Shown here: positions 52,368 through 60,877 of the stretch, piece by piece | Position numbering within the stretch: the stretch's first letter is position 1 | Layout of the letters: each line of letters begins with the position of its first letter | Source of the DNA: Facklamia lactis | GTDB taxonomy: Bacteria; Bacillota; Bacilli; Lactobacillales; Aerococcaceae | NCBI RefSeq assembly: GCF_015863205.1 | Contig: NZ_JACBXQ010000001.1 | Span: 62,001 to 126,000, forward strand | DNA: 64,000 bases | Direction of reading: 5' to 3' | Translations under genes and position numbers: made by a program | Notes under the pieces: model-generated | The model's input: the letters and a program-made list of their open reading frames with translations, nothing else | Database searches by the model: none | What the model was told of the DNA's origin: nothing

Positions 52368-53225
52368 ATGAAGAAAATTCTGATAACAGGTAAAAATTCA
52401 TATATTGGCACTTCGGTTGAAAAATGGCTAAAAAAGTCAGAAGAAAATTTTTTGATTGATACTGTGGATACCCGTGATAATAAGTGGAAAGAAATAGATT
52501 TTTCTCAGTACCAGGTAGTTTTTCATGTTGCCGGGATAGCCCATGCGAATGCCAAAAAGAATCAAGCAGATCTGTATTATGCTGTGAATCGTGATCTTTG
52601 TATTGAAATAGCTCAGTATGCTAAGGAAAAAGGGGTTAGGCAGTTTATTTTTATGTCTTCTGCAATTGTCTATACATCAAGCAAACTGGAAAATGGTAGA
52701 ATTACACGATCAACTATTCCTCAATCAAAAGATCCATATGGAGATTCGAAAATTCAAGCAGAGAATGGACTTTCTGAGCTAGAGGATAGTGACTTTAAAG
52801 TGGTTATTTTACGTCCTCCAATGATTTATGGTAAAGGCTCAAGAGGCAATTACCCTAAGCTTGCAAAAATGGCAAGAAAAATTCCTTTTTTTCCTAACTA
52901 TCCGAATAAGCGATCAATGTTATATATTGATCATTTAGCTGAATTAATTCGATTGGTTATATTAAACGAAGATAATGGAATTTTTTTCCCTCAGAACAAA
53001 GAATATACACAAACTAGTCAGATGGTTGAGATGATTGCAAATTTTCATGGCCATCCACTAGTGCTCATAAGAGTTTTCAACCCTTTAATTAAACTGTTTA
53101 AGGATGTTACTATCATAAATAAAGTTTTTGGAAACTTATTTTATGATAAAGAGCTGAGTCAATATAGCAAAGGAAACTATCAACTATATAGTTTACAGGA
53201 AACAATCACTTTAACAGAAAATTAG
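52368..53225 (+). CDS. NAD-dependent sugar epimerase/reductase (extended SDR), paralogue 1
   Basis: 285 residues. The NAD motif is the variant ITGKNSYIGTSV instead of TGGxGxxG, followed by FHVAGIAHA, the catalytic SSA and YGDSK (Tyr-x3-Lys), and RPPMIYGKGSRGNY. This variant is seen in WbpV-like UDP-4-keto-6-deoxy-HexNAc 4-reductases and related epimerases that sit beside PglC-type transferases. It shares length, motif order and variants with the gene at 62966, so the two are paralogues. A 4-reductase role would need a 4,6-dehydratase, which is not in this window. Confidence 0.8.
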   Translation: MKKILITGKNSYIGTSVEKWLKKSEENFLIDTVDTRDNKWKEIDFSQYQVVFHVAGIAHANAKKNQADLYYAVNRDLCIEIAQYAKEKGVRQFIFMSSAIVYTSSKLENGRITRSTIPQSKDPYGDSKIQAENGLSELEDSDFKVVILRPPMIYGKGSRGNYPKLAKMARKIPFFPNYPNKRSMLYIDHLAELIRLVILNEDNGIFFPQNKEYTQTSQMVEMIANFHGHPLVLIRVFNPLIKLFKDVTIINKVFGNLFYDKELSQYSKGNYQLYSLQETITLTEN

Positions 53226-53236
53226 ATATAATTAGC

Positions 53237-53271
53237 AAGTCCATACTATTAATTGAATGTAGTCTGGACTT
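53237..53271 (+). terminator. Weak hairpin terminator after epimerase 1
   Basis: AAGTCCA (53237-53243) pairs with TGGACTT (53265-53271), with an inner ACTA/TAGT stem and only a few Ts after it. The 228-base gap to the next gene suggests a transcription unit boundary here. Confidence 0.5.
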
Positions 53272-53453
53272 ATTGTTATGTAAATTTATTAAAATCATAT
53301 TCAAATGATTAATATAATTATTAACTATTACCTTCTAGCTTCTGTTATAATTATAGAGAGTCTGATAAGTCATTTATTCCTTATAAACCCATAATATTTT
53401 AATAGAAAAGGATGATTATTTTATGAGTAGAATAAAAAAATTGGGAGATAGTT

Positions 53454-54563
53454 ATGACTAAGATATATTTAGCTTCTCCCCATATGAGTGATGAAGGATA
53501 TGAAATGGAATATATCCAAGATGCTTTCAAAAAAAATTGGATCGCTCCTCTTGGAGAGAATGTTGATCAATTTGAAAAAAATTTAGCGCATATGGTAGGG
53601 ATTAAATATTCCACTGCATTGGTTTCTGGAACAGCAGCTATACATTTAGCTCTAATGGCTTTAGGTGTTGGTGCTGGAGATGTTGTTTTTTGTCAAAATT
53701 TAACTTTTTCTGCAACAGTTAATCCCGTTTGTTATCTTAATGCTGAACCAGTTTTTATCGATTCTGAAAAAGATTCTTGGAATATGGATCCAGTTTTGTT
53801 AGAAGAAGCTTTTCAGAAATATAAACCTAAAGCAGTTATTGCTGTTCATTTATATGGCCTTTCTGCAAAAATTGATGAAATTAAACAAATTTGTGAAAAA
53901 TACGAAGTGCCATTGATAGAAGATGCTGCAGAAAGTTTAGGGACAATTTATAAGGGACAATGGACGGGTACTTTTGGAGACTTGGGTATATTTTCATTTA
54001 ACGGAAACAAGATTATTACTACTTCTGGAGGCGGAATGCTTGTATCAAATGATGGAGCCGCTATAAAAAAAGCTCGCTTTTGGGCAACTCAAGCAAGGGA
54101 AATTGCTGTTCATTATGAACATAAGGAAATTGGCTATAACTATAGAATGTCTAATATTGTAGCAGGAATAGGAAGAGGACAATTAAAGGTCCTGGAACAA
54201 AGAGTGCAACAAAAAAGATATGTTTTTCAGAGATATGTAAATGGACTGTCATCCATTCCTGAGATAGAATTTGTTACTGAGTCCAATCATGAAAGGGCAA
54301 ATTATTGGTTAAGTGCTATTTTGATTAATTCAACGACGATTTCTCCTAAGGATGTTTGGAAAGCTTTGAAAAAAGAAAATATCGAATCACGTCCAATATG
54401 GAAGCCGATGCATCTCCAGCCAGTATTTAATGAATTTGATGTCATTGGTGGTAGTCGTTCAGAATCTTTTTATCGACGAGGCCTGTGTCTGCCTAGTGAC
54501 ACAAAGATGACTGATGAGGATCTTGATAAAATAATTGAAATAATTAAAGAAGTTTGGAGTTAG
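53454..54563 (+). CDS. DegT/DnrJ/EryC1 aminotransferase (PglE/EpsN-like)
   Basis: 369 residues of the PLP-dependent sugar aminotransferase family. The N-terminal LASPHMSDEGYE and NWIAPLG, VSGTAAIHLAL, VHLYG, the Asp of EDAAESLGT and the PLP lysine in SFNGNKIITTSGGGM are characteristic of PglE and Bacillus EpsN, which add an amino group at C4 of UDP-4-keto-6-deoxy-GlcNAc. GGGAGA precedes ATG 53454. With the two following genes it makes a PglE-PglC-PglD unit. Confidence 0.88.
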   Translation: MTKIYLASPHMSDEGYEMEYIQDAFKKNWIAPLGENVDQFEKNLAHMVGIKYSTALVSGTAAIHLALMALGVGAGDVVFCQNLTFSATVNPVCYLNAEPVFIDSEKDSWNMDPVLLEEAFQKYKPKAVIAVHLYGLSAKIDEIKQICEKYEVPLIEDAAESLGTIYKGQWTGTFGDLGIFSFNGNKIITTSGGGMLVSNDGAAIKKARFWATQAREIAVHYEHKEIGYNYRMSNIVAGIGRGQLKVLEQRVQQKRYVFQRYVNGLSSIPEIEFVTESNHERANYWLSAILINSTTISPKDVWKALKKENIESRPIWKPMHLQPVFNEFDVIGGSRSESFYRRGLCLPSDTKMTDEDLDKIIEIIKEVWS

Positions 54564-54569
54564 TGTTGA

Positions 54570-55184
54570 ATGATTTATCAAAAGTATGTAAAGCGTATGG
54601 TAGATATTATATTGTCTTTGTTTGCTCTTATCTTTCTACTTCCAGTCTTAATAGTAATTGCACTTTTAATACGTTTTAAGATTGGATCTCCTGTACTTTT
54701 TGTTCAAACTAGACCGGGATTAAATGAAAAATTGTTTAAAATGTATAAATTTAGAACTATGACAAATGAACAGGATGCTACAGGGCAGTTATTACCAGAT
54801 GAACTTCGTTTAACGAGATTTGGTAAGTTATTAAGAGCTACCAGTTTAGATGAACTTCCAGAACTATTTAATATATTGATTGGTGATATGAGTTTTGTAG
54901 GTCCCAGACCATTACTGGTTCAATATCTTGATTTATATAATCTAAGGCAAAAAAAAAGACACAAGGTTCGTCCAGGCTTAACAGGTTATGCACAAGTGAG
55001 TGGAAGGAACTCGCTTTCATGGACAGAGCGCTTTGAAAGGGATATTGAATATGTAGAAAATATTTCTTGGCTGTTAGATTTGAAAATAATATTTATGACA
55101 GTATATAAGGTGTTTAAGCAGGAAGGGATAACTTCTGAAGATTCAGCAACTATGAAACCTTTTGAGGGGAATTTTGATGAATAG
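54570..55184 (+). CDS. Phosphoglycosyl transferase 2 (PglC/EpsL-like)
   Basis: 204 residues. One N-terminal membrane-embedded helix, then PVLFVQTRPGLNEKLFKMYKF (split), FRTM, the catalytic SLDELPELFN, FVGPRPLLVQYL and RPGLTGYAQVSGRNSL. The last pattern matches PglC and EpsL, which transfer phospho-N,N'-diacetylbacillosamine. It lies between the aminotransferase and acetyltransferase genes that would make that donor, which supports the assignment. It overlaps the next gene by eight bases. It is clearly related to but distinct from the transferase at 51753. Confidence 0.91.
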   Translation: MIYQKYVKRMVDIILSLFALIFLLPVLIVIALLIRFKIGSPVLFVQTRPGLNEKLFKMYKFRTMTNEQDATGQLLPDELRLTRFGKLLRATSLDELPELFNILIGDMSFVGPRPLLVQYLDLYNLRQKKRHKVRPGLTGYAQVSGRNSLSWTERFERDIEYVENISWLLDLKIIFMTVYKVFKQEGITSEDSATMKPFEGNFDE

Positions 55185-55785
55185 GCAACTAATAATTCTT
55201 GGTGCTGGCGGGCATGCAAAAGTTTGCTATGAAATTGCGCTATCAATGGCACAATGGGAAGAAATATTATTTTTAGATGATAATCCCAATAACAGATATT
55301 TTTCTATCTCTGGTCCAATTGGTTCTTTGTCCAATTATCCAACAGCCGATTTTTTTATTGGCATTGGTAATAATGAATATCGTAAAATTTTAACTCAGCA
55401 ACTTTTAAAATTAGAATATTCATTAGTCAAATTAATACATCCTAGTGCAATTATTAGTTCTACAGTAACCATAGGAGTAGGAACTGTTGTTATGGCTGGT
55501 GCAGTGATCAATAGTTGCACAAAAATTGGGAAATCGTGTATCATTAATACTTCATCTTCTATTGATCATGACAATTTTATTGGAGACTATTCTCATATAT
55601 CGCCCGGTTCACATGTAGCAGGGAATGTCTCTATCGGAGAACTAGTTTGGGTGGGAATAGGTTCAGTAATTAGCAATAACATTACTCTTACAGATGGAGT
55701 TAAATTAGGGGCTGGATTTATTGCCTATCAGGATATTAATCAATCTGGGACCTATGTTAATAATACAAAATACAGAATTTTATAA
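55177..55785 (+). CDS. Sugar O/N-acetyltransferase, PglD/EpsM-like (NeuD family)
   Basis: 202 residues from ATG 55177 (GAGGGGA upstream). The N-terminal Rossmann half LIILGAGGHAKVCYEIAL binds the UDP-sugar; the C-terminal hexapeptide half has IGVGTVVMAGAVIN, TSSSIDHDNFIGDYSHISPGSHVAG (in pieces) with the catalytic His of DHD, and ends with GAGFIAYQDI. PglD and EpsM acetylate the C4 amino group made by PglE/EpsN. Together the three genes predict UDP-N,N'-diacetylbacillosamine production and transfer, except that the 4,6-dehydratase (PglF) is missing from the window. Confidence 0.89.
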   Translation: MNRQLIILGAGGHAKVCYEIALSMAQWEEILFLDDNPNNRYFSISGPIGSLSNYPTADFFIGIGNNEYRKILTQQLLKLEYSLVKLIHPSAIISSTVTIGVGTVVMAGAVINSCTKIGKSCIINTSSSIDHDNFIGDYSHISPGSHVAGNVSIGELVWVGIGSVISNNITLTDGVKLGAGFIAYQDINQSGTYVNNTKYRIL

Positions 55786-55789
55786 TAGA

Positions 55790-55819
55790 ACACTCATTTT
55801 AGGATGAGTGTCTTTCTTT
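55790..55819 (+). terminator. Intrinsic terminator after the PglD-like gene
   Basis: ACACTCAT (55790-55797) pairs with ATGAGTGT (55804-55811) around TTTAGG, followed by CTTTCTTT. Confidence 0.72.
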
Positions 55820-55932
55820 ATGAATAATTTGTGCATTTTGTTTTGGAAATTATGTAAATCTTGTAGATAGCTGGTATTTTTTTATCATATATGGGAGTAT
55901 ATGTGTTAAAGTAAGATGTGCAAATAAAATGC

Positions 55933-55986
55933 AAGTTGAAATAAAAATATCAATTTCAAGCTATTTCAACTTATCTTAGATATAAT
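55933..55986 (+). promoter_or_regulatory. Promoter with 10-bp inverted repeat upstream of a serine-acetyltransferase-like gene
   Basis: AAGTTGAAAT (55933-55942) and its exact complement ATTTCAACTT (55963-55972) lie 20 bases apart, just before a perfect TATAAT (55981-55986). The repeat overlaps where a -35 box would be, so it could be an operator. Confidence 0.45.
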
Positions 55987-56015
55987 ATAATAAATTTAAG
56001 TGTGTGGGGTATAAT

Positions 56016-56501
56016 ATGAATCAAAATATTGTTATGAAGATGTATAATTTTTCGCGTAAATGCTATGAAAAGCGTTTGGTTTTTTTAGCGAGAATGTGTT
56101 GGATGTTCAATCGAATTATTTTTTGTGCAGATGTTCCATATACTGCTAAAATCGATCCTACTGTCCGTTTAGGGCATAATGGTTTAGGAATTGTGATGCA
56201 CGTAGATACGATTGTCGGGGCCAATACCCTCATAATGCAAAATGTTACCTTAGGTCATAATTTCGGACGTACCCGTGAAGATGGAACTACAGGGACTTCA
56301 CCCACTATTGGAGAAAATGTTTTTATCGGAGCGAATGCTTGTGTTTTAGGGCCCGTAAAAGTGGGGAATTATGCTCAAATTGCTGCAGGCTCTATTGTTT
56401 TATCTGATGTACCTGAATATTCTGTTGTAGCAGGAGTACCTGCTAAAATTATCAAGACTTTGACCGAAGAAGAAGCAAAATATTCTATGACAAAATGGTA
56501 G
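56016..56501 (+). CDS. Serine acetyltransferase-like hexapeptide transferase
   Basis: 161 residues. A short helical N-terminus is followed by KIDPTVRLGHNGLGIVMH, where the HNGLGIVMH pattern resembles the CysE active site, then ANTLIMQNVTLGHNFG, TIGENVFIGANACVLGPVKVG (parts) and [11 protein letters not shown]. It is much shorter than CysE and lacks its N-terminal helical domain, so it more likely acetylates a sugar or an attached group in this locus. ATG 56016 is preferred over GTG 56004; the only ribosome-like sequence is GTGGGG. It has its own promoter and terminator. Confidence 0.8.
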   Translation: MNQNIVMKMYNFSRKCYEKRLVFLARMCWMFNRIIFCADVPYTAKIDPTVRLGHNGLGIVMHVDTIVGANTLIMQNVTLGHNFGRTREDGTTGTSPTIGENVFIGANACVLGPVKVGNYAQIAAGSIVLSDVPEYSVVAGVPAKIIKTLTEEEAKYSMTKW

Positions 56502-56521
56502 CATTACGAATATGCAATGTA

Positions 56522-56552
56522 GGATAGTAAGCTTTACTCTTGCTATCCTTTT
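56522..56552 (+). terminator. Intrinsic terminator at 56.5 kb
   Basis: GGATAGTAAG (56522-56531) pairs with CTTGCTATCC (56539-56548), one G-U pair, 7-base loop, followed by T4. Confidence 0.72.
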
Positions 56553-56624
56553 GTAAGTGTATTATTATCACTGTTTTATGAAATAATCTCTAATAATATA
56601 GATAAATACTTTTAGGGGTGGCAA

Positions 56625-57209
56625 ATGAAAAAGTTCTTCAAAATATGCATAATTATGATATTATTATTAAGTATATACTTAATTGTATCTTTAGTAGTTG
56701 ATTATACAAGGATCAGTGATACACCGCAAAAATCTGATGTTATTATAATAGTAGAAGGAGGATTTCCTGAGAGAGTTAGACAGGCTGCTAAGCTTTTAAA
56801 AGAAGGATACAGTACTTCGGGAAAGGCAATTATGTCACCTTATATTGAAGAAATCGAGTCGATGTATTTTGAAAGTGGTTTAGAGGAAAAGGATATCATA
56901 CCAGAATATGAGGCGACTTCTACCTATTATAATGCGGTGAATACATTAACTATGATGAAAGAATTAGATTACCAATCTGCAATCATTGTAACGGATGAGT
57001 GTCATATGCCTCGAACTAGGATGATTTTTGAGCGTGTTAATTTTCAATATAAATTTGATCTGATCTATATTTTTCCTGAATTTAGTAAGAGAGGTTCAAA
57101 TAATATTCTCGAAAAAGATGAGAAAACATCACGGAAAGAGATCCTTCGAGAGGAAATTAAAAAGTATTTAGGCTATAAGTTTTTCTTATATCGCTATTTA
57201 GATTTATAA
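56625..57209 (+). CDS. YdcF-like (DUF218) membrane-anchored protein
   Basis: 194 residues. One N-terminal membrane helix (about 5-25), then a YdcF/SanA-like domain with IIIVEGGFPERVRQAAKLLKEG, an EATSTYYNAVNTL segment and IIVTDECHMPRTRMIFER, matching the family's last motif (VTxxxHMxRA-like). YdcF proteins bind nucleotides or act in the envelope; no activity is firmly known. AGGGGTGG precedes the ATG. It opens a new run of tightly spaced genes. The position between two halves of the glycan locus suggests an envelope role. Confidence 0.75.
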   Translation: MKKFFKICIIMILLLSIYLIVSLVVDYTRISDTPQKSDVIIIVEGGFPERVRQAAKLLKEGYSTSGKAIMSPYIEEIESMYFESGLEEKDIIPEYEATSTYYNAVNTLTMMKELDYQSAIIVTDECHMPRTRMIFERVNFQYKFDLIYIFPEFSKRGSNNILEKDEKTSRKEILREEIKKYLGYKFFLYRYLDL

Positions 57210-57227
57210 ACAGAAGGGATGTTAATT

Positions 57228-58439
57228 TTGAGCAAGAAAAGTTTACAGTATTTGCTTGTTATTACATGTGTTTTATTATTTACTTTAATTTTATTAACAT
57301 TATTTTATTTTTTATCTAAGGTACAGGGAAATAATGGAATCACTTTTAAGGTCTTTGGTGGAGGAGACGATGGTCTTTTTTATTGGGAACAAGCTCAAAA
57401 TGTTGCGCGTAATAGAGAGTGGATACGAACATCTATTTACCCGCTATTAATTGGGAATATAATAAAAGTCCCAATTTTCAATGATCCCTTTTTTATTCGA
57501 ATATTTAATTATTTTGCTTTCTTTTTACTGGTTGTATATGTGATTAAGCTCATGAATTACTTAATTAAACTTACTGATAATGAATCTTTACAAAAAAAAT
57601 CAATTGATATTAAATTGTTTATGATTGTCGCTTTAATGTGTTATGGTAGTCTTCAAATGAATCTTCATATCTCGATTTTAAGAGATGTTTGGATGTATTT
57701 TTTGTATGTAGCTTCTTTGTATTTTTCTATGAGAGTCTATCGTAATAAGCGCATTTCAATCAATTATTTACTTTGTTTAATCCTATCTTTGTGGTTATTA
57801 GGAGAATTTAGAGCCTATCTTTTGCTTTCGTTTATTGTTGCAATACTTGTTTATTCAGTAGGTAAATATTTTAAAGCTAAAAATTATCTAGTTTTTTTTC
57901 TGTTTATTATGTTCGTTGTAGGAGGAATCTATTACACTCAATTTATTGATTTTCCTGTTCCAATTATTAATATGACATTGAGAGATGGATTGAATTATCG
58001 TCTTTCTTATCTAGAACCTGGAGCGGCAGGTGGAAGTCAAATGAATATTGACCTAGCACAATCTAATTATTTTCTATTTTTAATCAATTATTTATATAGT
58101 TATGCTAGTAACTTTTTTGGTCCTTTGCCATGGCAAATTTCAGGGATAAGTACATTAATTATTTTCTTTACAGAAACTATTCCAATGGTACTCATTTTGA
58201 TATATATTTATAAAAATAGAGGATATTTAAGTGTATCTGCCGGTTATATTTTAGTTCATTCATTCACTTGGATTTTGTTTATTGCATTATCAAATGACAA
58301 TATTGGAACGGGAACTAGGTTACGTCCAATTTCTTGGATACTAATATTGCTAGTTTTCTCTCTCCTATGGAATACAAATAAACGAAAGAAAGTAGGTAAA
58401 AAATTTGAAAATATTATTCGTCAGGCCACTTTCCGCTAA
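57228..58439 (+). CDS. Polytopic membrane protein, candidate second Wzy polymerase or GT-C glycosyltransferase
   Basis: 403 residues from TTG 57228 (AAGGGATG upstream; ATG 57219 is too close to it). About ten hydrophobic helices with an acidic motif GGGDDGLFYWEQA after the first helix and a later RDGLNYRLSYLEPGAAGG loop. An early extracytoplasmic Asp-Asp followed by a TSIYPLLIG segment resembles the layout of GT-C enzymes, but the size and context also fit a Wzy-like polymerase. I cannot choose between these. The gene overlaps the next glycosyltransferase by 35 bases. Confidence 0.6.
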   Translation: MSKKSLQYLLVITCVLLFTLILLTLFYFLSKVQGNNGITFKVFGGGDDGLFYWEQAQNVARNREWIRTSIYPLLIGNIIKVPIFNDPFFIRIFNYFAFFLLVVYVIKLMNYLIKLTDNESLQKKSIDIKLFMIVALMCYGSLQMNLHISILRDVWMYFLYVASLYFSMRVYRNKRISINYLLCLILSLWLLGEFRAYLLLSFIVAILVYSVGKYFKAKNYLVFFLFIMFVVGGIYYTQFIDFPVPIINMTLRDGLNYRLSYLEPGAAGGSQMNIDLAQSNYFLFLINYLYSYASNFFGPLPWQISGISTLIIFFTETIPMVLILIYIYKNRGYLSVSAGYILVHSFTWILFIALSNDNIGTGTRLRPISWILILLVFSLLWNTNKRKKVGKKFENIIRQATFR

Positions 58440-59337
58440 TTTGCCTGAAATTGATGCATATATTAAATATTTTAATGAAGATAAGCGTTTTTTGGCAGTA
58501 GATAGCTCTGAGTACGGAGCAGATCATTTGCCATATGAAGAATATGATATTATATGGGAATTTAAAGGAATGGGAGGGTATCAGAATGATCAGAAAATAA
58601 TTGTTCATGATTATCCTTCTTTATCAACTGGAACCTTAGCTAAGGTTAAAAATACTATAAAAAGATTCTATAATCCCAAACCTGACCTTCGAATTTTTTT
58701 GAATGAGTATGTTAAAAAGGGTTTTGGATTTAAAGATGAAACTCCATCTGTTTATCGTGATATGGGGATTGATCCTGTTTTTATTCAGCATTCGTCTGAA
58801 TCGATTGAGAAAGAATATGACTTTGTATATGTTGGAGCCATGACTGAGGAGCGTAGAATTTCTCAAATGATTGATGGAATTATTTCTAATAATTCTGGAA
58901 AACTATTGTTAATTGGAGACCCACAAATTTCTGTTTATGAGCGATATAAATCGAATACTGATATTACTTTTACAGGTAAAATACCTTATGATGAAGTACC
59001 TCAAGTTGCAAATAAAGCTGTATATGCATTGAATTATATTCCAAATAAATATCCGTATCTTTATCAAACATCTACTAAATTAATAGAATATTTGGCGATG
59101 AATTTGAAAGTAATATCTACTGAATATTTCTGGGCTCAACATTTTATGAGAGATAATGATTGTGCTTTCCTGATGCTCCCAGATAATTCATTTGAAATTA
59201 AAAGAGAGTATCTTAAGAATTTTAAATTCAGAAATAATATAGTTAGTGAACGTTTTCTTTGGGAAAATATACTAAATCAGTCTCAACTGAAGTCAAAATT
59301 GTTAGAGATATATGATAAAAAAATAGGAATGGTTTAG
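58405..59337 (+). CDS. Glycosyltransferase (GT-B fold)
   Basis: 310 residues. TTG start inside the upstream gene. Begins ILFVRPLSANLPEIDAY; the C-terminal half has YDFVYVGAMTEERRI, LLLIGDP, ITFTGKIPYDEVPQVANKAVYALNYIP (split) and a TSTKLIEYLAMNLKVI segment, equivalent to the donor-binding helix of GT4-type enzymes. Compared with other GTs here the N-terminal domain is shortened. It lies one base before the MurJ-like flippase gene. Specificity is unknown. Confidence 0.78.
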   Translation: MKILFVRPLSANLPEIDAYIKYFNEDKRFLAVDSSEYGADHLPYEEYDIIWEFKGMGGYQNDQKIIVHDYPSLSTGTLAKVKNTIKRFYNPKPDLRIFLNEYVKKGFGFKDETPSVYRDMGIDPVFIQHSSESIEKEYDFVYVGAMTEERRISQMIDGIISNNSGKLLLIGDPQISVYERYKSNTDITFTGKIPYDEVPQVANKAVYALNYIPNKYPYLYQTSTKLIEYLAMNLKVISTEYFWAQHFMRDNDCAFLMLPDNSFEIKREYLKNFKFRNNIVSERFLWENILNQSQLKSKLLEIYDKKIGMV

Positions 59338-60855
59338 ATGAATAAAGTTACGATACGTTTAATGATCATTACTCTTATTTCAAAGCTTTTTGGCTTTGCA
59401 AGAGATATAACATTATCATATTTTTATGGTGCGTCTGCTGTTAGTGATGCTTATTTAATCTCTCTAACTTTACCTGAAACAATTTTTGGTTTTGTTGCAA
59501 CCGGTATTTCTACAGGGTATATCCCTCTATATACTCAAATAGTTCATGACCAAGATGAAGGTGCAGGAAATATTTTTACTAATAATTTAATGAATATTGT
59601 TTTTTTCTTCAGTCTAACAGTACTATTAGTAACTTATTATTTTACACCTCAACTTATCGATATTTTAGCTGCAGGTTTTGATGGAGAAACTAGAACTTTA
59701 GCAGTAATATTATCGCGAATAAGTATCTTTAGTATTTATTTTACTGCCATGATTTCTTTATTCAGTGGTTTTTTACAAATTAAAGGAAAATTTGAAGTTC
59801 CTGCTCTAATTGGTTTTCCATTAAATATTATTACAGTGATCTCTATTGTGATTAGTTATTATACTAATGTTAGAGTACTTGGTTTCGGTATGCTATTAGC
59901 CGTCATTTCCCAAGTACTAATTTTATTGCCTTTTGTATTTAGATCTGGGTATAAATACCTGCCATATTTGAATATTAAAGATCCCGGATTATTACGATTG
60001 ATAACTATTGCTCTTCCAGTAATATTTGGTACATCGGTTAATCAAATTAATGTAATTGTTGATAAGACAATTGCTTCGAGTATTTCAGTCGGTGGAATAT
60101 CTTCATTGAATTATGGTTATATGATTGTGTTTTTTGTACAAGGATTGTTTGTTTTGCCTATTACTCAAATTATGTACCCTACAATTTCTGTATTAATAGC
60201 TGATCATCAATTAGAAAAAATAAAAAAAGTGATTGCTGAATCGGTTGTATCTGTTTTTCTATTGGTTATTCCAGCCACAGTTGGGTTATATGTACTTTCT
60301 CGTCCTATTATTGAATTATTATACGGTCGGGGAAATTTTGATGAGGAAGCCATTCAGTTGACTACATCCGCATTAAGTTACTACACTTTGGGAATTGTAG
60401 GTTTTGGATTGCGCGAACTATACTCAAGGGCTTTTTATGCTTTACAAGATTCAAAAACACCAATGATAAATGCTACAATAGGAGTGGTGATTAATATTGT
60501 ACTCAATTTGTTAATTTCTCAATGGATCGGTATAGGTGGACTTGCTTTAGCGACAAGTATATCTGCATCAGTTACATCATTTTTATTGATTGTTAGTCTT
60601 AGAAAGAGAATTGGAAATCTTGGAATGAAAACTATAATTTCTAAGTCATCTATAATTATTATTTCATCTCTAGTGATGGGAGTAGGAGTACATTTCTTAT
60701 ATCAATTTATGATGAACCGAACAGGAAATTTAATCTCATTACTTACAAGTGTTTTGATAGGTGCAATTATTTATCTTATCATGTTATTATGTTTAGGATT
60801 TGAAGATGTTTCTAGTATGATTAAAAGATTTAATAAAGGACCAAAAAAAAATTAA
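59338..60855 (+). CDS. MurJ/MviN-like lipid flippase
   Basis: 505 residues, about fourteen membrane helices. The beginning SKLFGFARDITLSYFYGASAVSDAYLISLTLP (in two parts) is the MurJ/MviN signature with the conserved Arg of FARD; a later central helix pair and SRPIIELLYGRGNFDEEAI, LSYYTLGIVGFGLRELYSRAFYALQDSKTP (in parts) are equally typical. MurJ flips lipid II, yet here the gene is inside a polysaccharide operon, which suggests either a specialised flippase for this glycan or a second MurJ. GGAATGG lies upstream. The Wzx at 47729 belongs to a different family. Confidence 0.88.
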   Translation: MNKVTIRLMIITLISKLFGFARDITLSYFYGASAVSDAYLISLTLPETIFGFVATGISTGYIPLYTQIVHDQDEGAGNIFTNNLMNIVFFFSLTVLLVTYYFTPQLIDILAAGFDGETRTLAVILSRISIFSIYFTAMISLFSGFLQIKGKFEVPALIGFPLNIITVISIVISYYTNVRVLGFGMLLAVISQVLILLPFVFRSGYKYLPYLNIKDPGLLRLITIALPVIFGTSVNQINVIVDKTIASSISVGGISSLNYGYMIVFFVQGLFVLPITQIMYPTISVLIADHQLEKIKKVIAESVVSVFLLVIPATVGLYVLSRPIIELLYGRGNFDEEAIQLTTSALSYYTLGIVGFGLRELYSRAFYALQDSKTPMINATIGVVINIVLNLLISQWIGIGGLALATSISASVTSFLLIVSLRKRIGNLGMKTIISKSSIIIISSLVMGVGVHFLYQFMMNRTGNLISLLTSVLIGAIIYLIMLLCLGFEDVSSMIKRFNKGPKKN

Positions 60856-60877
60856 ATCTCTGAGGAAGGAGTATCCG

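Noticed and set aside
53423-53461. 12-codon frame starting at ATG 53423 before the aminotransferase
   Set aside because: It overlaps the gene start and has no distinctive residues; most likely chance.
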